From NCBI GenBank assembly GCA_038240875.1, contig JBBRGG010000001.1, positions 1 through 54,997 on the forward strand: DNA of 54,997 nucleotides, written 5' to 3'. The position numbers were made by a program, and so were the translations under genes. This DNA comes from JBBRGG01 sp038240875 (GTDB lineage: Bacteria; Planctomycetota; Phycisphaerae; Phycisphaerales; UBA1924). The notes below the pieces were generated by a model. That model did no database searches. It was given only the letters and a program-made list of their open reading frames with translations, and had not been told where the DNA came from. Positions 1 through 9,577 of the stretch are shown one piece after another. Numbering within the stretch: the stretch's first letter is position 1; every line of letters starts with the position of its first letter.

Positions 1-830
1 ACGCTGGTGCGCTCGGCGTTTCGCGCGATGCGAATCTCCGCTTGCGAAACCTCCGACCCAAACCCGCGCAGCAAGGGCTGATCAAATTGAACCGTGAACG
101 AAACCTGCTCCGCGGCGTTGGGCGTCGAGATAATGCCCGGCGAATAGACATCGGTCCATGAGGCTTCGTGCTGAACGGTCAATCGGCCGCCACTCATGAG
201 TGTGCGACGAACGCCAGCGGTGCCTGCGAATCGCTGGCTTTGGTCCGCGTTATTCGCGTTTGGGACTGAAAAGGTCGAGGCAGCGCGAGGCGAGTCTGTG
301 TTGTTGTACTGGAAGTTGCCAAACGCGGTCCAGTCAAAGGCGGCTTCGGCGGCGACGACCTGTGCCTCGGCGATTGCTGGACCAAGCCTTGCAAATTGAA
401 CCGCGAGGTTGTTGGCGGCCGCCGCACGAACGCACGTGCCTAGGTCGAGGGCGATCACGCGAGCAGGCTGACCCAAGAGGTCGGAGCCTGCGGGGAGCGT
501 GGTGTTTGCGTTGGCGGTGGGGCCCGCCATGCGATCAACTTCGGGCATGATGTCGGGCGCGATGCCCAAGCGATCAGAGCTGGGCAACTGTTCGGTGACG
601 ATGGGCCTTGGAAACTTGCGTGCCTCGGCGAGCTCGCGCTGGGCGGCTTCGATCACCGATCGGCGAAGTGCTTCTTCATGGTCACCTTGAGTCATGGGAG
701 AACGCGCGCATGATCCCAGCAAGCCACTTGCAATCAAGCAGCCACCGACAAAGCATGTTCCAGCAATATGAGGGAGCAACGCCCGCGCCGTAACGCTAGA
801 CGAGGCCCTTTGGTGTGTGGGCCGACTCAT
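1..830 (-). CDS. TolC-family outer-membrane efflux lipoprotein, N-terminal part (runs off left edge)
   Basis: An open frame runs from ATG at 830 to the left edge, 276 codons with no stop, so the C-terminus is missing. The N-terminus has a hydrophobic stretch ending in a lipobox, LGSC, with Cys41 as the likely lipidated residue. After a linker comes a segment typical of the outer membrane efflux protein family: 'ALDLGTCVRAAAANNL' then 'AEAQVVAAEAAFDWTAFGNF'. Further on is 'SFTVQFDQPLLRGFG', the usual TolC/OEP phrase where the first beta-hairpin closes. Such proteins form the outer-membrane channel of tripartite efflux or type I secretion systems. The partners would lie left of the window. Family assignment is firm; substrate is unknown. 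No clear Shine-Dalgarno precedes the ATG, so the exact start is less sure than the family. Confidence 0.8.
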   Translation of the reverse strand, partial: MSRPTHQRASSSVTARALLPHIAGTCFVGGCLIASGLLGSCARSPMTQGDHEEALRRSVIEAAQRELAEARKFPRPIVTEQLPSSDRLGIAPDIMPEVDRMAGPTANANTTLPAGSDLLGQPARVIALDLGTCVRAAAANNLAVQFARLGPAIAEAQVVAAEAAFDWTAFGNFQYNNTDSPRAASTFSVPNANNADQSQRFAGTAGVRRTLMSGGRLTVQHEASWTDVYSPGIISTPNAAEQVSFTVQFDQPLLRGFGSEVSQAEIRIARNAERTS

Positions 831-1375
831 GTGGAAGGAACGTAGCGATGCTCAGCTACCGCGTCAAAGGCTACTTGCACGATCATTACGCGAAAACTGC
901 GCGGCGAGCAAGGTTTCGGATCAGTCACTTCTACCTTGCCCATACCTTGGGACGACTCTGGAAGGGGATTGGACGGTGGTGGAGGCCAAAGCGTGCGACA
1001 AACCGCTGTGACTGCACCAAAGTTAAGGAAATCGCCGATTACTAAAGAACACTACAGATAAGCTAGACAAATACTTCAGGTTAATTCGTCGTATGCGTGA
1101 TAAGCCGTTTCTCTAGCGTCTAGGGCTCCACGTGTGCACACTTGAGCTCGCTGGCATACGGAGCGCGAGCCTTGGTCGGAGTATAATTTAGCTTGCTAGT
1201 CACGTCGGCACGAGCATTTCGACAAGACAGTGTTTTACAGAACCAAACTGTTTTGAGAACGACGGCTGGGAAGATCTCGAGACGATATTGATTCTTTATC
1301 GCCAACACGTCCGTTTATGTGTCGAGTAACGCTTCTCAGTTTGCAATCGACGCCCGTATGCCAGGACCAACACCT
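831..1375. other. Divergent intergenic region, no gene seen
   Basis: These 545 bases separate two divergently transcribed envelope genes and should carry both promoters. Short open frames here have no homology I recognise and no good ribosome site. A perfect TATAAT hexamer sits at 1182-1187 on the plus strand, about 190 bases before the downstream ATG. No convincing -35 lies at the right distance, so I do not call it as a promoter. I see no RNA gene or terminator. Confidence 0.5.
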
Positions 1376-3226
1376 ATGAAGAACACCACCATCCAGAATT
1401 CTAACTCTTGTGCCACCCGTAACGCCCTCCCAACCGCCAAACAATCAAGTTGCGGCGTGTCCTTCATGCACGTCTGCTTCGCTGCGACGATTGCGATTGT
1501 TGCCGCTGCTGGCTCGGCACACGCTATGGCCCTGATCGGCACACCATCGACTGTCACGGTTACTCACGCGCTAGGCGCAACTTTGAGTTCAGCCAAGCTA
1601 GCGCAAGCGTCGCCAACCATGCCAACCGCGACCGAGCCTGGGTTCGCCATCGTTCAACAAGGCGGCGCGAACATGCGCTGCGCTGATAGCGACCGTTTTT
1701 ATGTAGTCGCCAAACTCAACACAGGCACAGTCGTCCGCGTCGAAGGCGCCAGCGGCAACTGGTCCATGGTTCGCTACCCCGCCAACACGCCTGCTTTCGT
1801 CCGCGTCGAACACGTTCGACTCGAAGGCGACATCGCCACCACGATCCAGGAAACCCAGCTAAAGGCCTTCAATGCGGCCTCTGGATACGCGGGCTCTTTC
1901 AAGTCGCTTCTCGCAAAGCCACTTGCGGTAGGTAGCACACTGAAAGTCATTGAAGCCGTTCGCGAAGGCGATGGCCCAATTGTTGCATACAAAGTTGTCG
2001 CGCCAGCCGAGGCACGTGGCTATATCGATGCTGCTTCTCTTCGTCCTGCTTCCGCCGACGAAGCCAAGGCCGCCGCGGCTGCGTTTGGAATTGTCTCCAA
2101 TCCCGCCCCGGTTGCCCTCGTGGTCGCGCCTCTGGTAACGCCTGGTACGACTCCTGGCACTACCCCCAGCGGCACCACTCCAAGCGGCACACTCCTCGAC
2201 CTGACCAAGCCTCAGCCCACAAATCAGCCCACAAATCAGCCCGCGACTCAGCCCGCAACTGCCCCTCTCACAATCGAGCAAGGCGGGGCAAATCCGGGTC
2301 TAGTCACCTCTACCCCAGCAGGATCTAGCCCCGCTGGTACTTTCACCTCAGGTTCTAGCCCAGCGGAAGGCACACCCGCCGTACCTGCAAATTCAACACC
2401 AGTTGTTACCGATACCAACATTGCCCCTGCTGATCCACTTCGGCGCCGCACCGGTACGGTTGAACAACTTGAGCAAACCTTCCAGAGGCTGTGGCGCGAG
2501 CCGATCTTGAACGCCGAGGTAGACGAACTCGTCGTTGAATACACTCGCGCGATCGCTTCCGAAACATCAGAAGGCCGCAGTCGCGCGCTAAACCAGCGTC
2601 TTGATGCCCTCAGGCTACGTCAGGATTTTCGTGATCGCCTCCGCCGCCAGGAAGAAGACAAGGCTAGAAGCGAATCCAGACGATCCGTGCTCACCGAGCA
2701 ACTGTTGATCGTTGAGCGTGGCCGCGTCTACACCATCATCGGCGAGCTCCAACCTTCGACCGTGTACGACGGGGACCGCCTGCCACTCATGTTCCGCGTG
2801 CTCTCTGTCGGTGGCGTAGCTCCGCGAACCTTGGGCTACCTCCGCCCCACCGAAGAATTTACTCTGAAGCAAATGGTTGGCCAAGTCGTAGGCGTCATCG
2901 GCAACGCAACCCTCGACCCTTCGCTCAAGCTCAACGTCATCACGCCTGTACGTGTCGATGTCATGCGTGCGGGCGAGCTTGGCCGAGTTGAAACGCGTGT
3001 GATTCCTGAAGCAGGCAAGCCGATCCAGACGCCGATGGCTCCAGTAAATCCTGGTCAAGTAAACCCTTCACGAGTTAACCCTGTACCAAATCCCGCGTCT
3101 GTTCCTTCGAGCCAAAACCCAGACTCGACGACTTCGCCAGATTCGGGCGTAAGCGAGCAACCCGCACAAGCTCCGTTACAGCAACCTTCGACAGATTTGA
3201 TCCCAGTTCCGCCACGAGGGTTCTAA
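1376..3226 (+). CDS. Secreted protein with SH3-like domain and Pro/Thr-rich linker
   Basis: A 616-residue protein from ATG 1376, chosen because AGGA lies about 9 bases upstream. The frame stays open to a GTG at 1319 and also has an ATG at 1358. After a long polar n-region comes a hydrophobic helix ending SAHA-M, a good Sec signal peptidase I site near residue 50. Residues about 85-160 ('ANMRCADSDRFYVVAKLNTGTVV' onwards, given here only in part) resemble a bacterial SH3 domain. A low-complexity linker follows, rich in TPGT/SGTT and QPTN/QPAT repeats (about 250-370). Then come a charged, probably coiled-coil segment (about 380-460) and a second beta-rich SH3-like part ('VYTIIGELQPSTVYDG'). The tail is rich in Pro, Ser and Asn. 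It probably acts in the periplasm or at the cell wall. No enzyme motif is visible and the function is unknown. Confidence 0.8.
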   Translation: MKNTTIQNSNSCATRNALPTAKQSSCGVSFMHVCFAATIAIVAAAGSAHAMALIGTPSTVTVTHALGATLSSAKLAQASPTMPTATEPGFAIVQQGGANMRCADSDRFYVVAKLNTGTVVRVEGASGNWSMVRYPANTPAFVRVEHVRLEGDIATTIQETQLKAFNAASGYAGSFKSLLAKPLAVGSTLKVIEAVREGDGPIVAYKVVAPAEARGYIDAASLRPASADEAKAAAAAFGIVSNPAPVALVVAPLVTPGTTPGTTPSGTTPSGTLLDLTKPQPTNQPTNQPATQPATAPLTIEQGGANPGLVTSTPAGSSPAGTFTSGSSPAEGTPAVPANSTPVVTDTNIAPADPLRRRTGTVEQLEQTFQRLWREPILNAEVDELVVEYTRAIASETSEGRSRALNQRLDALRLRQDFRDRLRRQEEDKARSESRRSVLTEQLLIVERGRVYTIIGELQPSTVYDGDRLPLMFRVLSVGGVAPRTLGYLRPTEEFTLKQMVGQVVGVIGNATLDPSLKLNVITPVRVDVMRAGELGRVETRVIPEAGKPIQTPMAPVNPGQVNPSRVNPVPNPASVPSSQNPDSTTSPDSGVSEQPAQAPLQQPSTDLIPVPPRGF

Positions 3227-3310
3227 GCCAAACGCAGGCGTTTGCCCAGTGCCGATCTGTTTGAGTGCGGGAGCCCATGCGCTCTGCGGTATCTCCATAC
3301 GCTTCATGCA

Positions 3311-4723
3311 ATGCACGAGCCTGATCAGCCAACCAACAAGGACAGTTCAGAAGGCCAGGTTTACCCCGACGGGCCAGTGAACCCGCAGGGTCACAAACCT
3401 TCTGGCTCGTCACCTGATCCAGAAAATGCACACGCGCCTCAACCCGCAAACACTTTCAAGCCTTTGAGCCGAGCAGGATTAACCTTCGCCTCAGGCATGT
3501 CTAACAACGAAGATTCTCTCGCCGCCGGCAGGTCCGCCGCCGAACGCGCCTTCGCCAAACTCTCCGAATCAGGCGGGGAATCCTGCGATCTTGCCCTCTG
3601 TTTTTTCTCCAAGCATCACATCGATCAATCCATCGAGATGGCCCGCACCATCCGCGAGGTGCTCCGCCCGCGCATGCTCATCGGCGTTTCATCTCATGGC
3701 GTAATCGCTGGCGCGACCGAAGTTGAACGCACGCCCGGCATCGCCATCCTCGCCGGTTCCATGCCCCAGGTTTCTCTTCGTGGCTTTACTACCGACGACC
3801 TCATGTCCACCTATGACGCACCCGACGGGCTCGACCGCCTCGAAGGCGCGATCGGGTCGGGCGATTCGCTTCGAGGCTTGCTCCTTTTTTCTGATCCCAC
3901 GACCGTACCCATGATCCGCCTGATCCCGACCCTGGGCGACGCCGCAGGCGACAACGTGCCCATCATCGGTGGCATGGCGTCCGCAGGCAAAGAGCCTGGC
4001 GCCAACGCCCTTATCCTCGATGATCGTGTCGTACGCGCAGGCCTCGTCGGCGTGTCCATCTCTGGCCCCGTACGCATCGATTCGATTGTCTCGCAAGGCT
4101 GCCGCCCCTTTGGCCCCATGATGATCGTCACCAAAGCCAAAGGCAACCTCATCCTCGAACTCTCAGGCAGGCCCGCGATCGACGCTGTTCGCGAAGCCGT
4201 CGCCGAGTTTGGCGAACGAGCCGAACGCGTCTTAAAAGGTGGCCTTTTCATCGGTCGCGTTATCAACGAATACAAAGAACGCTTCGGCCGCGACGACTTT
4301 CTCATCCGACCCATCGTCGGTGTTCAGCCTGACCTCGGCGGCATCGGCGTCGGCGACATCATCCGCGTGGGCACCACCGTTCGCATGCACGTCCGCGACG
4401 CCACCACCGCACGCGAAGACCTCGCCATGCTCCTGGATGGTCAAGCCGTGCACGAACCACCCGCTGGCGCGCTCCTCATCACCTGCAACTCCCGGGGCAA
4501 GAAACTCTTCGGCGAACCACACCACGATGCCAAAGCTGTCGCGCGACTCTTCGCCTCTCCTCGCGCTGGTGAAGCTCGCGCGCGTGGCGGCAAAGATGTC
4601 GGCCCCATCGACCCGCCACCACCCGTCGCCGGGTTCTTCGCCGCAGGTGAAATCGGCCCTGTGGGCAAGCGCTCCTACCTCCATGGGCACACAACCTGCT
4701 TGGCTATGTTTAGGAACAGATAG
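3311..4723 (+). CDS. FIST domain sensor protein (FIST_N + FIST_C)
   Basis: From ATG 3311 this encodes 470 residues; the frame extends to a TTG at 3242, but the ATG is preferred. The first 60 residues are polar and probably disordered. The FIST_N region follows ('SCDLALCFFSKHHID', 'LIGVSSHGVIAG', 'PIIGGMASAG'). The FIST_C region ends in 'GFFAAGEIGPVGKRSYLHGH', the usual C-terminal phrase of this family. FIST proteins are presumed cytoplasmic small-ligand sensors, often linked to signal transduction or F-box-like modules. No output domain is fused here and no kinase or cyclase is adjacent, so its partner is unknown. It stops just before a class II amidotransferase gene on the same strand, 289 bases away, so co-transcription is possible but unproven. 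Confidence 0.85.
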   Translation: MHEPDQPTNKDSSEGQVYPDGPVNPQGHKPSGSSPDPENAHAPQPANTFKPLSRAGLTFASGMSNNEDSLAAGRSAAERAFAKLSESGGESCDLALCFFSKHHIDQSIEMARTIREVLRPRMLIGVSSHGVIAGATEVERTPGIAILAGSMPQVSLRGFTTDDLMSTYDAPDGLDRLEGAIGSGDSLRGLLLFSDPTTVPMIRLIPTLGDAAGDNVPIIGGMASAGKEPGANALILDDRVVRAGLVGVSISGPVRIDSIVSQGCRPFGPMMIVTKAKGNLILELSGRPAIDAVREAVAEFGERAERVLKGGLFIGRVINEYKERFGRDDFLIRPIVGVQPDLGGIGVGDIIRVGTTVRMHVRDATTAREDLAMLLDGQAVHEPPAGALLITCNSRGKKLFGEPHHDAKAVARLFASPRAGEARARGGKDVGPIDPPPPVAGFFAAGEIGPVGKRSYLHGHTTCLAMFRNR

Positions 4724-4752
4724 TTTAGGAATAATTAGTTTCGGAACAGCTC
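4708..4752 (+). repeat. 15-bp tandem repeat (x3) across the FIST stop codon
   Basis: Three consecutive 15-base units start with GTTTAGGAA, GTTTAGGAA and GTTTCGGAA at 4708, 4723 and 4738. The first unit supplies the last codons (FRNR) and overlaps the TAG stop. The following units would read FRNN-stop and FRNS in the same frame. This looks like local slippage at the gene end. Confidence 0.75.
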
Positions 4753-5012
4753 GTGTCGAAATGGCCCGTTGCAAAATAGCATGCCGCATCGCTGCCAACC
4801 CGCAGGCCAAACTTGCTCCTATGCAGCCAAAGCCCCACCATCACGACGAAACCCGCCCATCAAGGCTGGTTTAGTTTCCACATTGCACAATTGGCACCTA
4901 ACCAATCGCCGATGTACTCTCTGCTCGTGCGTGCTATCCGTGTTTCGTGCGGCTCGTGCGTGCTGCTGTTCAAACTTGCCATCGCTTCTCTTCACGAAAA
5001 AGGTTCACCACG

Positions 5013-5915
5013 ATGTGCCGCCTCCTTCTCTACCTTGGCAAACCCATCGTCCTCTACAAGCTCTTGGTCGAGCCCGAAAACTCTCTCATCAACCAGAGCA
5101 TCCACGCTCGCTCTATCGACACGCCTGTCAATGGCGACGGCTTTGGAGTAGCCTGGTACGTTCCCGAAATCACCTCCAAGCCCGGCCTCTTTCGCTCGCT
5201 CCTCCCCGCATGGAGCAACAACAATCTCGAACGCTTGTCTCGCGTTACCCGCTCGGGCACCGTTCTCGCGCACGTACGCGCCGCATCCAGTGGCATCGAG
5301 TCCGCCGAGTCCAACTGCCACCCATTTACCTACATGCAATTCGCCTTCGCACACAACGGCGACGTTGGCTGCTTCAAGCACATCCGCCGTCATATCGAAG
5401 CCGAACTCTCTCAACAGGCCTACGACCTCATCAACGGCAACACCGATTCCGAACACGTATTTGCCCTCTTCATCGATGAAATTAGAGCCTTGCAAGCTGC
5501 CGATACGTCAACCAATGCCGGCGTAGATTCCGCCCTCTTCGCCAAGGCTTTGGAACAAACCGTCGCCAAAGTGCTCGCGTTGGCTCGCATCGCATGCGAT
5601 CAAGGACACGAAGACGTTAATACGTATCTCAACATCACCATCACCGATGGCGTGCGTGGCGTTGCCTGCCGATGCAGCACCGATACCGATGAAAACACGC
5701 CTACGCTCTATGTCTTCCGTCGAGGCGAATATAGCTGCGAAGATGGCGTCTGTCGTCTCGATGTCATGCGTCCGGGGGATGGAGCAGTGGTGGTTTCGTC
5801 CGAAGCCCTCACCCAAGACTCTGCGTGGGAAATCGTGCCCCATAACCACATGGTGATCATCGCTCAGGACCGCACCGTCACGATCCGTCCGATGAACCTC
5901 GAACAGCCCGCTTAA
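5013..5915 (+). CDS. Class II glutamine amidotransferase (YafJ/EgtC-like)
   Basis: The start at ATG 5013 gives MCRLLLYLG, placing the catalytic Cys at position 2, as class II (Ntn) amidotransferases require after Met removal. The frame is open further upstream, but that would bury the nucleophile. The 300-residue protein shows family landmarks: 'NGDGFGVAWY', 'LAHVRAASSG', 'NCHPFTYMQFAFAHNGDV' and 'NTDSEHVFALF'. The domain hydrolyses glutamine and delivers ammonia to an acceptor. No synthase domain is fused, so it belongs to the stand-alone YafJ/EgtC type. Ergothioneine genes are not nearby, so EgtC function is not supported by context. The physiological acceptor is unknown. Confidence 0.88.
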   Translation: MCRLLLYLGKPIVLYKLLVEPENSLINQSIHARSIDTPVNGDGFGVAWYVPEITSKPGLFRSLLPAWSNNNLERLSRVTRSGTVLAHVRAASSGIESAESNCHPFTYMQFAFAHNGDVGCFKHIRRHIEAELSQQAYDLINGNTDSEHVFALFIDEIRALQAADTSTNAGVDSALFAKALEQTVAKVLALARIACDQGHEDVNTYLNITITDGVRGVACRCSTDTDENTPTLYVFRRGEYSCEDGVCRLDVMRPGDGAVVVSSEALTQDSAWEIVPHNHMVIIAQDRTVTIRPMNLEQPA

Positions 5916-6069
5916 TCCTATTCGCGTGTTACAGCCAGCCAATTTCACGAACACGCCTTCGTCCGATTGCCAACTCCTAGCATCCACCAGCGCTTCCTAG
6001 GCGATGCACATATTTGCACATATGATTTAATGAAGCGTATTCGCCTCTTTGCAGCAGGAGACCCTCATC

Positions 6070-7848
6070 ATGGCAATTTCAACCACTTCTTCCACGGGTT
6101 CCCAATCGAGTTCTTCTGCTAGCCCAATCTCTGGCCCAATCACTTCGGCTTTGTCGTTCGCCAGCACAATCGAAATGCAAAACCGCCTTTTCGCCGAGCT
6201 TTCAAGCATGTTCGGCCGCGAGGTGCCTCTCTACGACAAGTCTCTTCTCGTCAATAAAGAGTGCAACAAAGCCGTCTGCGAACTGCTTGGCCAGTTGCAC
6301 ATCGGGTTCGCCGTCTCAGATCCGCAGCTCGACAAAACCAGTAGCGAACGCCACGGCGCAATCCGCATCGGTAAGCCCGACGAATACCGCTGGATCGCGC
6401 GGCTATTTTCCTGCTTCGCCATGCAGCCGCACAACTTCTACGACATGACCAACGTGGGCAACAAAAGCCAGCCGATCATCGCTACCGCCTTTCGCTCGGC
6501 GCTTCACCCTGAGCATCGCGTCTTTACGTCGCTGCTCATGACCAACTACTTCGACCCAACTATCAAGGCTCGCATCGAAGCGATTTTGGCCTCGCGCGAA
6601 GTTTTTTCTCCTCGCGCCAAAGAACTCATAGAGCGCTCCGAACGCCAAGGCGGCCTCGATTGGAACGATGCCAACGAACTCATCAAAGAAGGCACCGAAC
6701 GCATCTTCAAATGGACCGGCAAAGCCCGCGATCACCAGCTCTACAAAGACCTCTGCGACGCCGGTTTCAAGATCGCCGCCGACATCGCCTGCTTCGAGCG
6801 GCATCACCTCAATCACTTGACGCCCAACACCTTCTCCATGGACCTCTACACCTCCGCCATGAAACTGTGCATGAGTGAGTTGGACGCCGCCACGTTCACC
6901 AATCGTGCAACCACCGCCCTCGAACGCCTCGCGGCGGCTGGCGATCACGATTTCCTGCATCTGTGCTTCAAGCATTTCACGCGCGAACAAATCGCCGCCT
7001 TCAAGCCGGGCACGCTCGCGCCAAACTCGATCGCTTCAATCGTCACGGCTCTTGTCTCGCGCCTCGAACACCCAGAACTCCAGCTTTCCACGCTCAAGCA
7101 CGCTGGCTTCAAGGACTTTACCGAAGGCCCAAGCTACGACACGCCGGTCTTGCTCCGCCAAGACGCGTACAAAGCGTTGACCGAGCCCGTAGCCTTCACC
7201 AACCTCGACGGCTCGACCATCAACAGCACCCACACCGCACGCTTCGGCGAGATCGAGCAGCGTTTCTATGCCTGCACTATCCCAGGCCGCGCCATGTACG
7301 ACGATTGCCTCACCAAAGCCGACGCGATCAAAGACAAAGACCCGGGGCTAGCCAAGCGCGATTTTGCCGCGTACGAAGCGGTCTACGCCAGCCCCTTTAG
7401 CCTCTTCCCCAAAGCCCTCCCCGCGCTTCTTTCCCAGGGTTTGGTCTATGGAATCTACGCCGTAACTGCTAAGGGCCTCGCCGCCAAAGGCACGATCAAG
7501 ACCTCCAACCACGTCGACCTGCTCACCGATCTTCTCGCGCATGGCTACGCCAGCTATGACGGCTTGCGCTACGAAGACTTTCTCCCCGTTAGTGCCGCAG
7601 GTATCTTCGCCTCCAACCTCAACCAATATGGCACGCAATCAACCGCCGCCACCAAGCCCACCTACACCCAAGACATGCTCGAAACCATCATGGGCATGAA
7701 AATCGTCGACTCCGACAAGGCCTACCACGGCTTGCAATCGCAATCGCTTCTCAATCTCTACGCACAGCTTGACGTGCTCGACCAGCTCCCCGGAAGCCAC
7801 CGCGCCCAACTCATCGCTTCAGCGGCGTACGCCCCAGCCAAGCCGTAA
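6070..7848 (+). CDS. 2-oxoadipate dioxygenase/decarboxylase (HglS/YdcJ, DUF1338 family)
   Basis: A 592-residue protein from ATG 6070, set by GCAGGAG at 6054-6060; a TTG seven codons upstream overlaps that ribosome site and is rejected. It follows E. coli YdcJ closely in key places: 'ERHGAIRIG' (His95), 'HLNHLTPNT' (His249), 'HTARFGEIEQR' (Glu394/396) and 'YEDFLPVSAAGIFASNL'. In the family these His/His/Glu residues hold a non-haem Fe(II). The enzyme converts 2-oxoadipate to D-2-hydroxyglutarate in lysine catabolism. About 100 extra residues (270-350), relative to my memory of YdcJ, lie between the second His and 'YDTPVLLRQDAYKAL'. A Ser-rich leader of about 30 residues precedes the fold. No other lysine-degradation gene is in the window. 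Confidence 0.87.
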   Translation: MAISTTSSTGSQSSSSASPISGPITSALSFASTIEMQNRLFAELSSMFGREVPLYDKSLLVNKECNKAVCELLGQLHIGFAVSDPQLDKTSSERHGAIRIGKPDEYRWIARLFSCFAMQPHNFYDMTNVGNKSQPIIATAFRSALHPEHRVFTSLLMTNYFDPTIKARIEAILASREVFSPRAKELIERSERQGGLDWNDANELIKEGTERIFKWTGKARDHQLYKDLCDAGFKIAADIACFERHHLNHLTPNTFSMDLYTSAMKLCMSELDAATFTNRATTALERLAAAGDHDFLHLCFKHFTREQIAAFKPGTLAPNSIASIVTALVSRLEHPELQLSTLKHAGFKDFTEGPSYDTPVLLRQDAYKALTEPVAFTNLDGSTINSTHTARFGEIEQRFYACTIPGRAMYDDCLTKADAIKDKDPGLAKRDFAAYEAVYASPFSLFPKALPALLSQGLVYGIYAVTAKGLAAKGTIKTSNHVDLLTDLLAHGYASYDGLRYEDFLPVSAAGIFASNLNQYGTQSTAATKPTYTQDMLETIMGMKIVDSDKAYHGLQSQSLLNLYAQLDVLDQLPGSHRAQLIASAAYAPAKP

Positions 7849-7914
7849 GGACTCCTCGCTGAATTCCTGGCTGACTCGAATTCCAGGCCAAGTTGAGAAC
7901 TCGCTCTCCCGCCA

Positions 7915-9408
7915 TTATCCACCAAACGGGCCGCGCACCGCCAGCGTCAAATGATCTGTCTGAATGTTCACAAAAAGTGTCGTTCCATCTGGTGAGAAGC
8001 AAGCCCCGGCAAGTTCAGACGCCGACAGCGCGTTTCGCGCAAACGTAGTGACATCGCCATTTGGCTCAACGCGCAGCAATCGGTTCGGCCCTTCGCCATC
8101 TTCGCACACAAAGAGCTCACCCGAAGGCGACACCGTCACATTGTCGGCGTTCTGAACCACCTTCGAGTCATTGGGCTCAACAAACAATTCCAGCGTCCCA
8201 CCCTTGGTGTTCATGGCTTTCACGCCTTCTCCAGCTAACGTCGCCGGCGCACTTTCATCCGTGCTAGGCGTATACCGCCATAACTGGCCCATCAACGCAG
8301 TCCCACCAGACGTGCACGCGAAGTACGCCGAATCATGCCCCCACCACATTCCTTCGCCTCGCGCGAATCGCGCCGCCCCAGATTGATACCCGCGGTGCCG
8401 AAGATCATCCTTGGGCGATTCGACATCATCCATCGCCATCCATTCGCACTTATACTTGGTTCCAATTGCAATTGCCTTCGTATCTCCGAGCACCGGAAAT
8501 TCGTTGCTTGGCTTGCCTAGGTTTCCGGTATCGCGTGAAGGCGAACCCGTGATAACAAGCGCCTCCAAGCTGCCACCCATTAGCAACTTCCCGCGTTCTT
8601 TAGGCACAAATCGATATATCAACCCATCCACGCGATCTTCGGTCAGGTACACGATCCCCGTCCTCGGATCGATGCACACCGCTTCGTGATTGAATCGCCC
8701 CATCGCCTTGATCGGCACCGCGTCCACAAGCTCAACCTTCGTCGTCGCGGGCACCTCAAACACATACCCATGGCTTTGCTCGCGATTCCCACCTCGCACC
8801 GCAACATCTTCCTCACACGACAACCACGATCCCCAAGGCGTCGGCCCGCCCGCACAATTTCGGTTCGTCCCCGCAAGGCTCAACCACTGCTTTTGTAACT
8901 TTCCCGTCTTGGTGTCATAAACCAGCGTGGTTGTGCCGCCGAGCGAAGGCGCGATCCCACGCCCACGATCAAACAACTTGGCCGCGTCGATCTTGGCAAG
9001 ACCCTCGTTGCCCTTGCCAAACGAACTGAACTGCACCATCTCAGGCCCGAGTTCATAGTTGCAAACGATGATCGTCAGCCCATCAGGCCCCGCAAACGCC
9101 GCCATCCCGTCCGCACGCCCAGGCACAACTAGCCCATCATCCATCTTCTGCCCAGCTCGACTGATGATCTCGTACGTAAACCCCTTCGGCAAATCAAAGA
9201 TCCCTCGTGGATCCTTCACCAAAGGCCCAAACCCGCCTTTGCCCAAGCCACCCGCCGCACCGTTCACTTCCGCCGCAAACAGCCGCGACCCGCCAGAGCC
9301 CATCGCCATGTGCAACCCCGCAAACCCAAGCGAAAAAGCAGCCGATCGACGCAGAAACGCTCGCCGAGAAACGTCCAAATCCTGCTGCTGCGTCTGATTC
9401 GCGTTCAT
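7915..9408 (-). CDS. PhoX-family protein, Tat-exported (alkaline phosphatase PhoX/DUF839)
   Basis: 497 residues from ATG 9408, with AAGGAG 8 bases upstream. The N-terminus has a twin-arginine signal (SRRAFLRRSA, then a hydrophobic helix ending in a Gly/Ser-rich cleavage zone), so it should be exported folded with its cofactor. The mature part carries PhoX family phrases: 'LPKGFTYEIISRAG', 'PWGSWLSCEED', 'RFNHEAVCIDPRTGIVYLTEDR' and 'MWWGHDSAYFACTSGG'. PhoX enzymes are Ca/Fe-dependent periplasmic phosphomonoesterases that act in phosphate acquisition. Many DUF839 relatives are not tested, so activity is inferred. It converges on the dioxygenase gene with a 66-base gap. I saw no Pho box upstream. 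Confidence 0.85.
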   Translation of the reverse strand: MNANQTQQQDLDVSRRAFLRRSAAFSLGFAGLHMAMGSGGSRLFAAEVNGAAGGLGKGGFGPLVKDPRGIFDLPKGFTYEIISRAGQKMDDGLVVPGRADGMAAFAGPDGLTIIVCNYELGPEMVQFSSFGKGNEGLAKIDAAKLFDRGRGIAPSLGGTTTLVYDTKTGKLQKQWLSLAGTNRNCAGGPTPWGSWLSCEEDVAVRGGNREQSHGYVFEVPATTKVELVDAVPIKAMGRFNHEAVCIDPRTGIVYLTEDRVDGLIYRFVPKERGKLLMGGSLEALVITGSPSRDTGNLGKPSNEFPVLGDTKAIAIGTKYKCEWMAMDDVESPKDDLRHRGYQSGAARFARGEGMWWGHDSAYFACTSGGTALMGQLWRYTPSTDESAPATLAGEGVKAMNTKGGTLELFVEPNDSKVVQNADNVTVSPSGELFVCEDGEGPNRLLRVEPNGDVTTFARNALSASELAGACFSPDGTTLFVNIQTDHLTLAVRGPFGG

Positions 9409-9577
9409 GAATCTGCTCCTTCATCAACCATTACAAAGGCTCAATGGCTCTGGCAAGCTATACGTTAAACACATCGTAGTTGTGCTTCGCCCCTCAACCT
9501 TTGCGAGCTTTACCTTCTGTGCGCTTCTTCACGGAGATTTCGTAAATCTCGCCCTCGCCCGCACTACCATTGGCACC

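Noticed and set aside
815..1045. 76-residue plus ORF near the TolC start
   Set aside because: It overlaps the start region of the lipoprotein gene, has no ribosome site and irregular composition.
1182..1187. TATAAT as promoter of the SH3-like gene
   Set aside because: No -35 at 16-18 bases upstream and a leader of nearly 190 bases; a hexamer alone is weak evidence.
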